Assembly: GCF_007097145.1 (NCBI RefSeq)
Contig: NZ_VJVZ01000014.1
Coordinates: 1-64,000 of the forward strand
Length of the DNA: 64,000 nucleotides
Reading direction: 5' to 3'
Origin: Flavobacterium zepuense
Lineage (GTDB): Bacteria > Bacteroidota > Bacteroidia > Flavobacteriales > Flavobacteriaceae
How positions within the stretch are numbered: the stretch's first letter is position 1; every line of letters begins with the position of its first letter. Position numbers and translations under genes: made by a program. Shown here piece after piece: positions 25,148 to 34,692 of the stretch. The notes under the pieces are model-generated. The model did not search any database. It had not been told where the DNA came from and worked only from the letters and a program-made list of their open reading frames with translations.

Positions 25148-26413
25148 GTCGAAGCCGATATCTTTTCTAAAATACATCTTATCAAAATTTAGTTTATCTA
25201 TGTTTTGGTAAGATTTTTTTATGGCCTCTTTAAAGTCATTTCCGTATGATGTTACCGCTATAACTCGCCCACCGGCTGTTACTGCCTGCCCGTCTTTAAG
25301 GGTAGTGCCTGCATGAAACGCAATAGAACCCTCTACATTTTCAAGGCCGGTAATTACCTTACCTTTTTCATAATCCTCCGGGTATCCGCCCGAAACCATC
25401 ATAACCGTAGCAGCGCTCCTTGGGTCTATGGTTAGTGTAGCCTCATCTAACTTACTGTTAGCTACGGCTACAAACAATTCTACAAGGTCGCTTTCCAGCC
25501 TTGGTATAACAACCTCAGTTTCCGGGTCGCCCATACGCACGTTGTACTCTATTACAAACGGGTCGTTACCCACTTTTATAAGACCTATGAATACAAAGCC
25601 TTTGTACTCTATGTTATCATTTTTAAGGCCTGCTATAGTCGGTTTTACCACGCGCTCCTCGATCTTTTGCATAAATTCGGCATCTGCAAACGGAACCGGG
25701 GAAACCGCACCCATACCGCCTGTATTAAGGCCGGCATCGCCTTCGCCTATACGCTTGTAGTCTTTAGCCGTTGGCAGTATCTTATAGCTTTTGCCATCAG
25801 TAAGTACAAAGCAGCTAAGCTCTATACCATCTAAAAACTCCTCTATAACCACTTTAGCACTTGCATCGCCAAATTTTGCATCTACAAGCATGCTCCTAAG
25901 CTCATCCTGGGCTTCCTCAAGGCTGTTTAGTATTAAAACGCCCTTTCCTGCCGCCAGTCCATCTGCTTTAAGCACATACGGCGCTTTAAGCGTTTCCAGG
26001 AACTTACAGCCTTCTTCTACCGTTTCTTTGGTAAAGCTGTCATAGGCTGCCGTTGGGATATTATTTTTGATAAGGAACTTTTTAGCAAATTCCTTGCTGC
26101 CCTCTAATTGCGCACCATGCTGCGACGGGCCAATAACGGGGATATCTTTTAACTCCGGGTCGTTTTTAAAAAAGTCATACACACCTTTAACCAACGGGTC
26201 TTCGGGGCCTACAACAACCATGTTTACACCATTGGCAAGCACGTGCTGCTTAATGGCATCAAAATCGGTGGGGCTTATGTTTACATTGTGCGCTATGGCA
26301 GCAGTACCGGCATTACCCGGTGCTACAAACAGTTTTCCGCACAGTGGGCTTTGTAACATTTTCCATGCCAGTGCATGCTCTCTTCCTCCTGATCCTAAAA
26401 GTAAAATAGTCAT
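25142..26413 (-). CDS. purD: Phosphoribosylamine--glycine ligase
   Basis: 423 residues. ATP-grasp enzyme joining glycine to phosphoribosylamine in purine synthesis. It begins 'MTILLLGSGGREHALAW', the family N-terminus; 'KADGLAAGKGV' is the ATP-binding loop and 'GFVFIGLI' plus 'EYNVRMGDPETE' the metal site. I chose 26413 over the in-frame start at 26437 because a -7 box TACCTTTG (minus, 26435-26442) covers the longer start and the family starts at MTILL. Confidence 0.96.
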   Translation of the reverse strand: MTILLLGSGGREHALAWKMLQSPLCGKLFVAPGNAGTAAIAHNVNISPTDFDAIKQHVLANGVNMVVVGPEDPLVKGVYDFFKNDPELKDIPVIGPSQHGAQLEGSKEFAKKFLIKNNIPTAAYDSFTKETVEEGCKFLETLKAPYVLKADGLAAGKGVLILNSLEEAQDELRSMLVDAKFGDASAKVVIEEFLDGIELSCFVLTDGKSYKILPTAKDYKRIGEGDAGLNTGGMGAVSPVPFADAEFMQKIEERVVKPTIAGLKNDNIEYKGFVFIGLIKVGNDPFVIEYNVRMGDPETEVVIPRLESDLVELFVAVANSKLDEATLTIDPRSAATVMMVSGGYPEDYEKGKVITGLENVEGSIAFHAGTTLKDGQAVTAGGRVIAVTSYGNDFKEAIKKSYQNIDKLNFDKMYFRKDIGFDL

Positions 26414-26446
26414 TGTAATATAATTTGTTTGTGGCAAAGGTACATA

Positions 26447-27814
26447 TTAATAGGCTTTTTCTTCACCCATAAATATGTTAACCACGGTTTGTATAATTAT
26501 TTTTAAATCGAATAAAAGCGACCAGTTCTCTATGTAAAACACATCATACCTAATGCGGTTTATCATGTCTTCGGGCGTGGTTATCTCACCCCTAAATCCC
26601 TTAACCTGTGCAAGGCCGGTAATACCCGGACGAACGTAAAGGCGCACCATATATTTGTTTACCGCCTCGCCATACGCCTTGTTTTGCGACCATAAGTGAG
26701 GCCTTGGCCCCACGACCGACATTTCGCCCTTAAACACGTTTAAAAACTGCGGCATCTCGTCTAAACTGGTTTTACGGATGAATTTACCTATACGTGTAAC
26801 GCGCGGGTCGTTTTTAGTGGCCGATGTATCGGTAGTATTGTTAACCTGCATAGAGCGGAACTTGTAGCAAAAAAACTCTTTTTCGTTAACCCCGGGCCTG
26901 CTTTGCATAAAAAACACAGGTCCTTTAGATTCCAGCTTTATAAGTAATCCCATAAGCGGTACCAGCCACGACAATACTAAAATTATTACCAAAAGCGAGA
27001 ACAGGATATCGAAACCTCGTTTTATAATTTGCTCCGGCGGCTCGTGCAGCGCGGTCTTTCTAAGGGATAGTACCGGGAAAAATTCGTAATAGTCTATACG
27101 CAGGTTTTTAGAGAATATCTCTTTAGCATCCGGGATAAATTTAATGACCTTACCTTCCGAATCGGCAAAGTCTACCAACTCTTTAAGCTCTGCATTGCTC
27201 ATCTCGTTTAATGAGCAGTAAATCTCATCAATGGCATTATCCCTAACAAACTGAGGGATGTGGGCAACAGATCCTTTTACATCCGGGTTAGTTACCTTGT
27301 CAGAAAAGAACCCAAAGAAACGGTAACCATACTCTGCTTTTTGCTCAAAGAATTCCCTTAGCTGTAATGATTCGGGAGTATAACCTATAATAATGGCATT
27401 ACGAAAGTTACTGCCTGTAGTTATACGGTATTGCTTTAAATAATAAAACAGTAAAAGCTTAAAAAGGCCTATGGCCACAAATATAGCAACCATGTATTTT
27501 GCCGTTGCCGCACCGCTAAACACTGTGGTTTTTGCAAACGGAAAAAAAGCGATTACTACAAGCAGGAACAACAGCCCCTGCTTAAAAAGCTTAGAGAGCA
27601 ACTGCTGCACGGGAGTATAACGGTAAACTTCGTAAAATCCTGAAAAATAAGCAATAATGCTCCACGCAACAAACTGATACGCCCCAAAATGCAGATTGTT
27701 AAGGCCCAGGTTTACAAAGAAAACAGGGAACAGCACTGTTATGATCAAAATATCGAAAGATATATTGATGAGCTTTAAGTATTTAGAATAACCTTCTCTT
27801 GCCGATAAAATCAT
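26447..27814 (-). CDS. Polyprenyl-phosphate sugar-1-phosphate transferase (WcaJ/WbaP-like)
   Basis: 455 residues. N-terminal helices (about 15-115) and a CoA-binding-like domain are followed by a membrane segment near 275 and the bacterial sugar-transferase core: 'KRGFDILFSLLVI', 'KLESKGPVFFMQSRPG', 'FCYKFRSM', 'KTSLDEMPQFLNVFKGEMSVVGPRPH'. It transfers a sugar-1-phosphate to undecaprenyl phosphate, the first step of repeat-unit assembly at the inner membrane. It is the last gene in the direction of transcription of the polysaccharide locus. Confidence 0.93.
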   Translation of the reverse strand: MILSAREGYSKYLKLINISFDILIITVLFPVFFVNLGLNNLHFGAYQFVAWSIIAYFSGFYEVYRYTPVQQLLSKLFKQGLLFLLVVIAFFPFAKTTVFSGAATAKYMVAIFVAIGLFKLLLFYYLKQYRITTGSNFRNAIIIGYTPESLQLREFFEQKAEYGYRFFGFFSDKVTNPDVKGSVAHIPQFVRDNAIDEIYCSLNEMSNAELKELVDFADSEGKVIKFIPDAKEIFSKNLRIDYYEFFPVLSLRKTALHEPPEQIIKRGFDILFSLLVIILVLSWLVPLMGLLIKLESKGPVFFMQSRPGVNEKEFFCYKFRSMQVNNTTDTSATKNDPRVTRIGKFIRKTSLDEMPQFLNVFKGEMSVVGPRPHLWSQNKAYGEAVNKYMVRLYVRPGITGLAQVKGFRGEITTPEDMINRIRYDVFYIENWSLLFDLKIIIQTVVNIFMGEEKAY

Positions 27815-27880
27815 GTAATATGTATTGCGTTGAAAACGCTGTTGCTTTCTTATTTATAGTTTTAAACGCTTGGTTACAGG

Positions 27881-29218
27881 CTATATTGCCTGCTCCCTGT
27901 TGCGTGAAATTGTTGGGATCCGGCTGGTAAAAGGCCGCAGATCGTTAAACAGGCAATAAAATACCGTGAAAAATACTACCCCCCTTTGGCGCCATAAAAA
28001 TGATTCCGTCAAAAATAAGCTTATCATAAGTACAGCGAAAGCAATATGAATAAAATATTTATGCCTTATACCGTTAATAAGATTGAGCAGTGCCATTGTA
28101 AGGACAAGGACCAAACCAAAAATGCCCAAATCAGCAAAAGCCTCTATATACTGATTATGAAAATTAAGCTGGTTATAACTTTCATTTTCTCCATTTTTAT
28201 GGTCAAGTGAGTGCTCTATACCTTTATTTATTACTTTAATTTCGGATGCGTTAATGCCGTAACCTGTAAAAAATATAGGCTCTTCCCTTAGCATTTCTGT
28301 AAAAATCCTAATTTGGTAGGCCCTAAATGCGGTACCGTTAAAGTAGTAATTAGCCGCAAATTTAGGCCTTTGCCAGGCTTCGGCAATAGTTACGTGGTGA
28401 ATCCCGTCTGAGGTATCTACCTGCTCCGGAGCAACCATTTCGTGTTGCAGCCGGTCGTATATTTTACCATAATAACCCAAGCCAAGTACCATTATGCTTA
28501 TTACCCCAACAGTTGCTATAATTGTTTTACGGCTCAGGCCGGAATAAAACAGGTAATAGCACATTATGAGTAGTACATCTATTATAATGATGTTTTTGCT
28601 GGATAATAAAAATATTACTACAAGCAAAAACAGCGATGCACCATAGCCCCAAAACGTTTTATCTTTTTTATCAATAAACACAAACAAGGCGAGCGAAAGC
28701 AATACTGATAGGTAAATGGCATTAAGCTTTTGGGTGGCCAGTTCATGGTAAAAAAACACCTCTATATTACCAGTGTCTGCATACCGTATAATGGCCCGAA
28801 TTACAAAGTAAACGGCAAAAAGGCACATACAGATACCATAGTTTTTAAGTACATCGCTCACGCTCCTTTTAGCAAGGCTGCGGTTTAAATAAAATGCTAC
28901 GGGAATGAATATCAGCGCCGACTCTTTACCCAGTGCCTTTAACGACTCTTTAAAGTTTATAGACCAGGACAGCGATATAACCATGAGCAAAAACAACAAC
29001 ACCGGAAGCAGCAAGGCCACACGTGCACTGTAGTTAGATTTATGTGCCGCAAGTATAGAGTACAGCACAAAAAAGATTATAGAAATGCTGTTGTACACAT
29101 AACCCATGGGTATGGTAACAACAACAAGCGATAATAAAAACACCAAAAGCTTTTTACCCGGAGACAGGCCTATTCTTTTGAGTAACGCATTGCTCGAAAA
29201 ATTGTAAATATTCGCCAT
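27881..29218 (-). CDS. O-antigen ligase family protein
   Basis: 445 residues with about eleven hydrophobic helices and a large periplasmic loop around residues 250-360 containing 'GYGINASEIKVIN' and 'NFHNQYIEAFADLGIFGLVL', the HN motif of the Wzy_C/WaaL superfamily. It either joins the finished chain to lipid A-core or polymerises repeat units. Its start overlaps the end of the upstream glycosyltransferase gene by 65 bp in another frame, an unusually long overlap; a later start is possible. A second ligase/polymerase-like gene lies at 32615-33850. Confidence 0.82.
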   Translation of the reverse strand: MANIYNFSSNALLKRIGLSPGKKLLVFLLSLVVVTIPMGYVYNSISIIFFVLYSILAAHKSNYSARVALLLPVLLFLLMVISLSWSINFKESLKALGKESALIFIPVAFYLNRSLAKRSVSDVLKNYGICMCLFAVYFVIRAIIRYADTGNIEVFFYHELATQKLNAIYLSVLLSLALFVFIDKKDKTFWGYGASLFLLVVIFLLSSKNIIIIDVLLIMCYYLFYSGLSRKTIIATVGVISIMVLGLGYYGKIYDRLQHEMVAPEQVDTSDGIHHVTIAEAWQRPKFAANYYFNGTAFRAYQIRIFTEMLREEPIFFTGYGINASEIKVINKGIEHSLDHKNGENESYNQLNFHNQYIEAFADLGIFGLVLVLTMALLNLINGIRHKYFIHIAFAVLMISLFLTESFLWRQRGVVFFTVFYCLFNDLRPFTSRIPTISRNREQAI

Positions 29219-30266
29219 TAATCTTATCCCAGTTAAAGTCGTGAACTATTGCATTGTAATTATTCTCTACCTTTTGCAGGTTCTCTTCCTTTTTAAGGGT
29301 AGTGAGCAGATGCGCTGCCTCCTGAGGGTTTGCAAAATAGTAAGCGTTATCTTTTAAGATCGCTTTATTAAAATCGTTATTATGAGCTATAATAAACGCA
29401 TTAGATGCCATAGCCTCCAGCAAAGACGGGTTGGTACCCCCTACCGAATGCCCGTGGAAATACAACTTGCTGTAATAGCGAAGGTTGTTTAAGTAGCCTA
29501 TGTTAAATATCCCGCCGGTAAACTTAATATTGGTATTAGCTGCGTATTTGGCTTTTAGGTATTCGCCATATTTTGTGGTATGGTTGCCCACCACAAGAAA
29601 AGGTGTAGGGTCGTTACCCTCTACTACGCCCTGCAATACCATATCTATATTATTCTCAGGCTCAAAACGGGCAATAATCATGTTATAGTTGCCTTTTTCT
29701 ACGCCGTATTCCTTTAAAATAGCATCGTCGGGGTTGGTAAACGGATGTGCCCCATACGGTATGTACTGCGAATCTTTATTATATTTCTTTTTAAGGAACG
29801 ATTGTATGCCCAATGAATCGGCAACAAGAAAATCGCTGCTGTTAGCAGCAAGCTTTTCGGCAAATTTTAAAAACTTTTGTACGGGTTTAGAATATTTAGA
29901 GCGTTTCCACTCCAGGCCATCCATATTAGTAATAATTACCGGCTTTTTAGGCAGTAAAAAATACCAAACCGAATTACTGGTATATCCCAATTGCAGTATT
30001 ACGTCAAAATTGTGCTTGTGTGAGTCTTTAATGCAATTATAATCATAGATAAACTGTCCAAAAGTACCAAGCTTGTATTCCGGATCGTATTTATGGATAA
30101 GGTTAACCCCCTTAAAGGTTTTTTCCTGATATAGATGGTTGTGTGAGTTATAAACGTACACATTGTGCCCCTTATCGGCAAGGTATACCGAGAAATATTC
30201 GGCAAACTGCTCAAAACCACTATAATGGTTAGGTATACCACGGGTCCCTACAATAGCTATCTTCAT
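29154..30266 (-). CDS. Glycosyltransferase, DUF1972/GT4 type
   Basis: 370 residues. 'MKIAIVGTRGIPNHYSGFEQFAEY' is the DUF1972 N-terminal signature seen in rhamnosyl- and glucosyltransferases of exopolysaccharide clusters; the C-terminal GT-B half has 'GTNPSLLEAMASNAFIIA' for the nucleotide-sugar phosphate. Cytoplasmic, builds the repeat unit. ATG 30266 is preferred over the in-frame ATG at 30290 because the family starts at MKIAIVG. Donor and acceptor not known; a rhamnosyl donor would fit the rfbCD genes nearby. Confidence 0.88.
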   Translation of the reverse strand: MKIAIVGTRGIPNHYSGFEQFAEYFSVYLADKGHNVYVYNSHNHLYQEKTFKGVNLIHKYDPEYKLGTFGQFIYDYNCIKDSHKHNFDVILQLGYTSNSVWYFLLPKKPVIITNMDGLEWKRSKYSKPVQKFLKFAEKLAANSSDFLVADSLGIQSFLKKKYNKDSQYIPYGAHPFTNPDDAILKEYGVEKGNYNMIIARFEPENNIDMVLQGVVEGNDPTPFLVVGNHTTKYGEYLKAKYAANTNIKFTGGIFNIGYLNNLRYYSKLYFHGHSVGGTNPSLLEAMASNAFIIAHNNDFNKAILKDNAYYFANPQEAAHLLTTLKKEENLQKVENNYNAIVHDFNWDKINGEYLQFFEQCVTQKNRPVSG

Positions 30267-30329
30267 TAAATTTTTCTTAATCGGGAACAAAAATAGGCAT
30301 TTTTAGTCTTGCATAAAAACTGTTTGCTT

Positions 30330-31433
30330 TTATCGCAAGGCTAATTCATAGCCTTTAATAGTTTGGCTGGCTGTTTTTTCCCAAATATAATTTTCCAGTA
30401 TCCTTTCTTTTAGTTCAGGGTTAAAAGGTGCAGCATAAGCCTCATCTATAGCTTTCCTGATGCTTGCCACGTTATCCGGCTCGCAATAGTATGCGTAATC
30501 TTTAAAATAATCCTCTGTATCGCCTTTTTTAGTAACAACAATGTTACAGCCCATTGCGGCAGCCTCTAAAGATGATAGCCCGGGGGTTTCCATCCAGCTT
30601 ACTAACGCGTGCACTTTGGCTGCCTTATATAATTTTTTGAGTTGTTCGTGCGGCATAATACCTAAAAAATGAACATTACTGCCTGCAGCGGCATGCACCT
30701 GCTCTACGTATTTTTTTTGATTGGCCGACTCCTTGCCAACAAGTACCAATTGATAAGGCGAATCTTTAACCGCCTGTACTAAAGTAAGGGTAGATTTTCT
30801 GCCCTCTATGCGCGCAGCGCACAAAATGCAGTCTTTGTACTGGCTAAATTCGTTATCTAATACAGTAGTATCATCTGTAAAAACCTCTTTATCTATTGCA
30901 TTAGGCACATTAAAGTAATTATAGCCTTTTAGCTTAAATTCTTTAGCCACACGCAGCATTTCTGAGTCAGAATTTGGTAAAAATACACTTGTATTGTCTA
31001 CAATTTCTTTCATCATGCCATAATAGCCTTTAAAAAGCATTTTATAAACACCTTTATGCATCCTGCCTTCGGCCACATATTTTATAATGGTTTTTAGGTA
31101 TCCTATCTGGTAAGGCGAAAGTACATTTGCCACATACTGAAAGAGGCCGCCCCTGGCTTTGCGCTCAAACTCGGTATACAGGCCATAAATGGTAGAAAGA
31201 ACCACCTTTTTATTTTGCTTTTGGGCATTTTTAAGCTGTATGTATATATCTTGGGGCTCCATTAAATTAAACAGATGCACAAGGTCGTACCCGGTAAGAT
31301 CTGGTTCGGGCTCTAAAGATATATCAACTATAACACCTTCTTTTTCAAGGTATTTTTTTGTTTTTTCCATCTGAACCAAATCGCCTCCGGGAGCTGTATA
31401 CAGGTTTGCCCTGGACTGAAATAATACTTTCAT
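30330..31433 (-). CDS. Glycosyltransferase family 4 protein
   Basis: 367 residues. GT-B fold with 'RANLYTAPGGDLVQ' at the N-terminus and 'ETPGLSSLEAAAMGCNIVVTKKGDTEDYF' at the C-terminal nucleotide-sugar site (the E-x7-E pattern). The start at 31433 (MKVLFQSR) is chosen over a much longer in-frame frame reaching 31622, because that would run through the divergent promoter region and into wecB. Sugar specificity not readable. First gene of the left transcription unit of the locus. Confidence 0.88.
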   Translation of the reverse strand: MKVLFQSRANLYTAPGGDLVQMEKTKKYLEKEGVIVDISLEPEPDLTGYDLVHLFNLMEPQDIYIQLKNAQKQNKKVVLSTIYGLYTEFERKARGGLFQYVANVLSPYQIGYLKTIIKYVAEGRMHKGVYKMLFKGYYGMMKEIVDNTSVFLPNSDSEMLRVAKEFKLKGYNYFNVPNAIDKEVFTDDTTVLDNEFSQYKDCILCAARIEGRKSTLTLVQAVKDSPYQLVLVGKESANQKKYVEQVHAAAGSNVHFLGIMPHEQLKKLYKAAKVHALVSWMETPGLSSLEAAAMGCNIVVTKKGDTEDYFKDYAYYCEPDNVASIRKAIDEAYAAPFNPELKERILENYIWEKTASQTIKGYELALR

Positions 31434-31450
31434 TCGTCTTTTTTTAAGCA

Positions 31451-31487
31451 TTGCAAATATAGTTTTAATTAGTAGCTTTACAGCCAA
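31451..31487. promoter_or_regulatory. Divergent promoters for wecB and the GT4 gene
   Basis: Plus strand (wecB): TTG 31451-31453, 19 bp, TAGCTTTA 31473-31480 (one base off). Minus strand (GT4): TTG 31485-31487, 23 bp, TATATTTG 31454-31461. The two overlap, so use of one could hinder the other. Confidence 0.55.
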
Positions 31488-31515
31488 TAATAACACTGCA
31501 CGATTAATTTGCCTG

Positions 31516-32637
31516 ATGAAAAACATTTTATTTCTTTTTGGTACACGCCCCGAAGCCATAAAAATGGCGCCTCTTGTTAAATCTTTTTCGCAGGATCCTG
31601 CTTTTACCGTTAAAGTGGCCATAACGGCACAGCACAGGGAAATGCTGGACCAGGTGCTTGTTTTTTTTGATATACAGCCCGATTACGACCTTAATGTAAT
31701 GGTACATAACCAAACATTGCATGAGCTTACGGCAAACCTTATAGCCCGTATTACATCTGAAATATTGCTTAAAGAAAAATTTGACCTTGTTTTTGTGCAG
31801 GGTGATACCACTACGGTATTAGCGGCATCTTTAGCGGCATTTTACCAAAAAATTAAAATTGCCCATATTGAGGCAGGCTTAAGGAGCCATGATATGTACT
31901 CTCCTTTTCCTGAAGAAATGAACAGGGTACTTACATCCAGGCTGGCGGCTTTTCATTTTTGCCCTACGCCAACTGCTAAAGAAAACCTTATACAGGAAAA
32001 TATTACCCAAAACATACATGTGGTGGGTAATACCGTTATAGATGCACTTTTTACAGGTTTAGAAACCATAAAACAAACCGGTGAAAGCCAAATTTTAAGT
32101 CATTTTGATGCTATAGATTTTAGCAAAAAAATAATTTTAGTTACCTGCCACCGCAGGGAAAATTTTGGCGAACCTTTTAATCATATATGCAGTGCCCTTT
32201 TAGAAATTGCCGATGCCTATAAAGACACGGTACAAATTGTTTACCCGGTACACCCTAACCCTAATATTAAAGAAATTGCACATAACCTCCTGGTAAGGGA
32301 TAATATTAAACTGATAAAACCATTGGATTATCATGAGTTGATATGGATGATGGAAAAGAGCACGCTTATACTTACCGATTCTGGAGGGATACAAGAAGAA
32401 GCACCAAGCCTGGGCAAACCTGTACTGGTTATGAGGGAAGTTACTGAGCGTATGGAAGGCGTAGATGCAGGTACGGCTGTACTTGTAGGGTCTAACAGAG
32501 AAAAAATAGTAGCCCAAACCCTGCGCCTTTTAACCGATGCCGATTATTATGCCCTAATTGCTACGGCACAAAACCCTTATGGAGACGGCACAACAAGCCT
32601 ACAGGTAAAAAATATTATTGCAAATGCGGCCTTTTAG
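31516..32637 (+). CDS. wecB: UDP-N-acetylglucosamine 2-epimerase (non-hydrolysing)
   Basis: 373 residues. 'FGTRPEAIKMAPLV' at the N-terminus, 'VQGDTTTVLAASLAAFY', 'HIEAGLRSHDMYSPFPEEMNR' and 'ILTDSGGIQEEAPSLGKPVLVMR' are the WecB signatures. It interconverts UDP-GlcNAc and UDP-ManNAc in the cytoplasm. It is the only plus-strand gene in the polysaccharide locus and its end overlaps the Wzy-like gene by 23 bp tail to tail. The UDP-ManNAc dehydrogenase that often follows (WecC) is not in the window. Confidence 0.96.
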   Translation: MKNILFLFGTRPEAIKMAPLVKSFSQDPAFTVKVAITAQHREMLDQVLVFFDIQPDYDLNVMVHNQTLHELTANLIARITSEILLKEKFDLVFVQGDTTTVLAASLAAFYQKIKIAHIEAGLRSHDMYSPFPEEMNRVLTSRLAAFHFCPTPTAKENLIQENITQNIHVVGNTVIDALFTGLETIKQTGESQILSHFDAIDFSKKIILVTCHRRENFGEPFNHICSALLEIADAYKDTVQIVYPVHPNPNIKEIAHNLLVRDNIKLIKPLDYHELIWMMEKSTLILTDSGGIQEEAPSLGKPVLVMREVTERMEGVDAGTAVLVGSNREKIVAQTLRLLTDADYYALIATAQNPYGDGTTSLQVKNIIANAAF

Positions 32638-33850
32638 CCTGCGCAAAATATAGGGCACCACCCAGTATAAATATTATAATATCCCTACCGTTATACACCC
32701 CAGATATGGTTAAGGTAGATATTAGGTATATAAGACCTATGGCAGATACCATAATTGTTTTTAAATTATTGGGCTTGTATATATAGCCATACCACCGGGC
32801 AAGCAAAAATAAATATAGTAAAATGCCTATTATACCTGTTTTGTAAAATACATACATATAGCCGTTATGCAGTTCCGAAATATATCGTACCCCTTTAGGC
32901 TCGCCCGTTAAGGGGGCATAAAATTTAAGGTTTATTAAAGAACCATGCCCTGTACCTATAATAAATGAAGAGGGTTGCTGTTTCATTAAAGCAAGCGCAC
33001 GCGCTGCCTCATAGCCTCTCCAGTGGTCCCAGAGTGCCGCTAAATTTTCACGGTCTACCTGTCCTGCAAAAATTTCTTCGGGCGCCATTTTTAACTTGTA
33101 TAAAAAACCCTCTAACCCCGGCTTACCCCTTTGTATATTGGCATTATCTAAAAATGCGTATAACATTATAAGCAGTACTGTAAATGCTCCTGCAATTCTT
33201 AGTGTAAGCGCAGTAATGCGCGTTAAACCATACATAGATACTACAAGTATACCCGCTACGATAATCATGGTTCTTGAAAAATACAGAACGCAGGATGCAA
33301 AAAGAAGTGCAATAAACAGTACGGTATAAGCCTTGGAAAATAAAGGTTTGCGTTCAAATTTTCTATAAAATATTAAAAGTATAAGTGCAAAAAGATCCAG
33401 GAAATTATCTTTTGTAAACTCCCGTATACTCTCTATGTTAGACCATGATTTTACCATGAATATTAAAATGAATGCGTGTATTGCTACCGATATCATTGCT
33501 GCTATTACAATACTTTTTATAAATAGATGAAAATTACCTATTCTTTTAAATAAAATATAGCCTAAAAATAGCCCGGTTAGAGGTTTTATAAAATGAAATA
33601 CATCTTTTAAAATATCATACATTTTATACTTAAACACAACGGTGCTAATAAAGCCTACAGCCAATAACAATACAAGTGGCAAGATGTGCCACAAAAACTT
33701 TTTAGAGAAGCTTACATTGCCTATTAAAGCGCAAAAAGCAAGTGTTATAAGCTGTAAAAATACATTTGCCTTAAATGAAGGGAAATACAGCTGTAGTAAA
33801 ACAAGCATTATAAATAAAGGCTGGTATATTTTTTCGGGGCGTATTATCAT
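32615..33850 (-). CDS. O-antigen polymerase/ligase-like membrane protein (Wzy candidate)
   Basis: 411 residues with about eleven hydrophobic helices. A periplasmic loop (about 240-330) with 'GTGHGSLINLKFY' and 'ELHNGYMYVFYKTGIIGILLYLF' matches the HN motif of the Wzy_C superfamily. Placed beside the flippase and glycosyltransferases, it is the better Wzy candidate of the two such proteins in the locus. Strongly AT-rich, as is common for these genes. Convergent overlap of 23 bp with wecB. Confidence 0.75.
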   Translation of the reverse strand: MIIRPEKIYQPLFIMLVLLQLYFPSFKANVFLQLITLAFCALIGNVSFSKKFLWHILPLVLLLAVGFISTVVFKYKMYDILKDVFHFIKPLTGLFLGYILFKRIGNFHLFIKSIVIAAMISVAIHAFILIFMVKSWSNIESIREFTKDNFLDLFALILLIFYRKFERKPLFSKAYTVLFIALLFASCVLYFSRTMIIVAGILVVSMYGLTRITALTLRIAGAFTVLLIMLYAFLDNANIQRGKPGLEGFLYKLKMAPEEIFAGQVDRENLAALWDHWRGYEAARALALMKQQPSSFIIGTGHGSLINLKFYAPLTGEPKGVRYISELHNGYMYVFYKTGIIGILLYLFLLARWYGYIYKPNNLKTIMVSAIGLIYLISTLTISGVYNGRDIIIFILGGALYFAQAKRPHLQ

Positions 33851-33856
33851 CTTAAA

Positions 33857-34666
33857 CTATTTTCTTATTGTTTTTTTAAACCATTTAACAGTTTTATTAA
33901 CCCCTAATGCCATAGTGCAAAGCTGTTTGTAAATGCCGTTGGTATGCTTATTAATATAGGTTTGTAAACCATTTACAATAAGATGGTCTTTAGAATTATT
34001 ATATCCCACAAAATGTATGTAGCTATAGTGTGGTAAAAATATTCTTTTGTAGCCTTTATCAGCTATTTTTTTACAAAGGTCTACATCTTCAACATACATA
34101 AAATAATCCTTATCAAAACCTCCTATTTCATCATAAATGCGTTTAGGCATAATAATAAATGAACCACCAAGCCAGTCTACATTATAGCGTTCTTTTTTAA
34201 AGGTTCCGCTTTTAAATTCGGGGCCCATTAAAAACATATTCTTAATCCTGAAAAGATTAAACGGCGACGGAAAATTACCCGCAGCCTGCAGATAATGCTT
34301 ATTCCCGTTAAGCATATTAATGCCTGCAGCCCCTACACTACTGTCATGCTTTATAATATCTAAAACCGGCAGTAAATTATCAAGCACAATAGTATCATTA
34401 TTTATAAGCAGTAAATAGTTGCCCCTGGCCTTTGCTACAGCGGCGTTATTGCCACGACCAAAACCCAGGTTTTCTTTACTTTGTATAAGTACCACATCCG
34501 GGTAATTCTCTAAAATAAAGGCGCAGCTCGCATCGGGCGAATTGTTATCTATAACTACAATTTCATAGGTAATGCCTTGCAGTGTTTTTTGCAGTGACTC
34601 AAAACAATCCTTAAGGTATCTTAAACCGTTATAGTTAACAATAATTACTGACAGCTCTATATTCAT
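33857..34666 (-). CDS. Glycosyltransferase family 2 protein
   Basis: 269 residues. 'SVIIVNYNGLRYLKDCFESL' and 'VVIDNNSPDAS' open the GT-A fold, 'LLINNDTIV' carries the metal-binding DxD-like site, and 'GGSFIIMPKRIYDEIGGFDKDYFMYVEDVDLCKKI' the acceptor region of rhamnosyltransferase-like GT2 enzymes. Cytoplasmic. It starts 26 bp after the flippase gene in the same direction and ends 6 bp before the Wzy-like gene. Confidence 0.92.
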   Translation of the reverse strand: MNIELSVIIVNYNGLRYLKDCFESLQKTLQGITYEIVVIDNNSPDASCAFILENYPDVVLIQSKENLGFGRGNNAAVAKARGNYLLLINNDTIVLDNLLPVLDIIKHDSSVGAAGINMLNGNKHYLQAAGNFPSPFNLFRIKNMFLMGPEFKSGTFKKERYNVDWLGGSFIIMPKRIYDEIGGFDKDYFMYVEDVDLCKKIADKGYKRIFLPHYSYIHFVGYNNSKDHLIVNGLQTYINKHTNGIYKQLCTMALGVNKTVKWFKKTIRK

Positions 34667-34692
34667 AACCCTCTCCCTAAAATGTTTTATAA

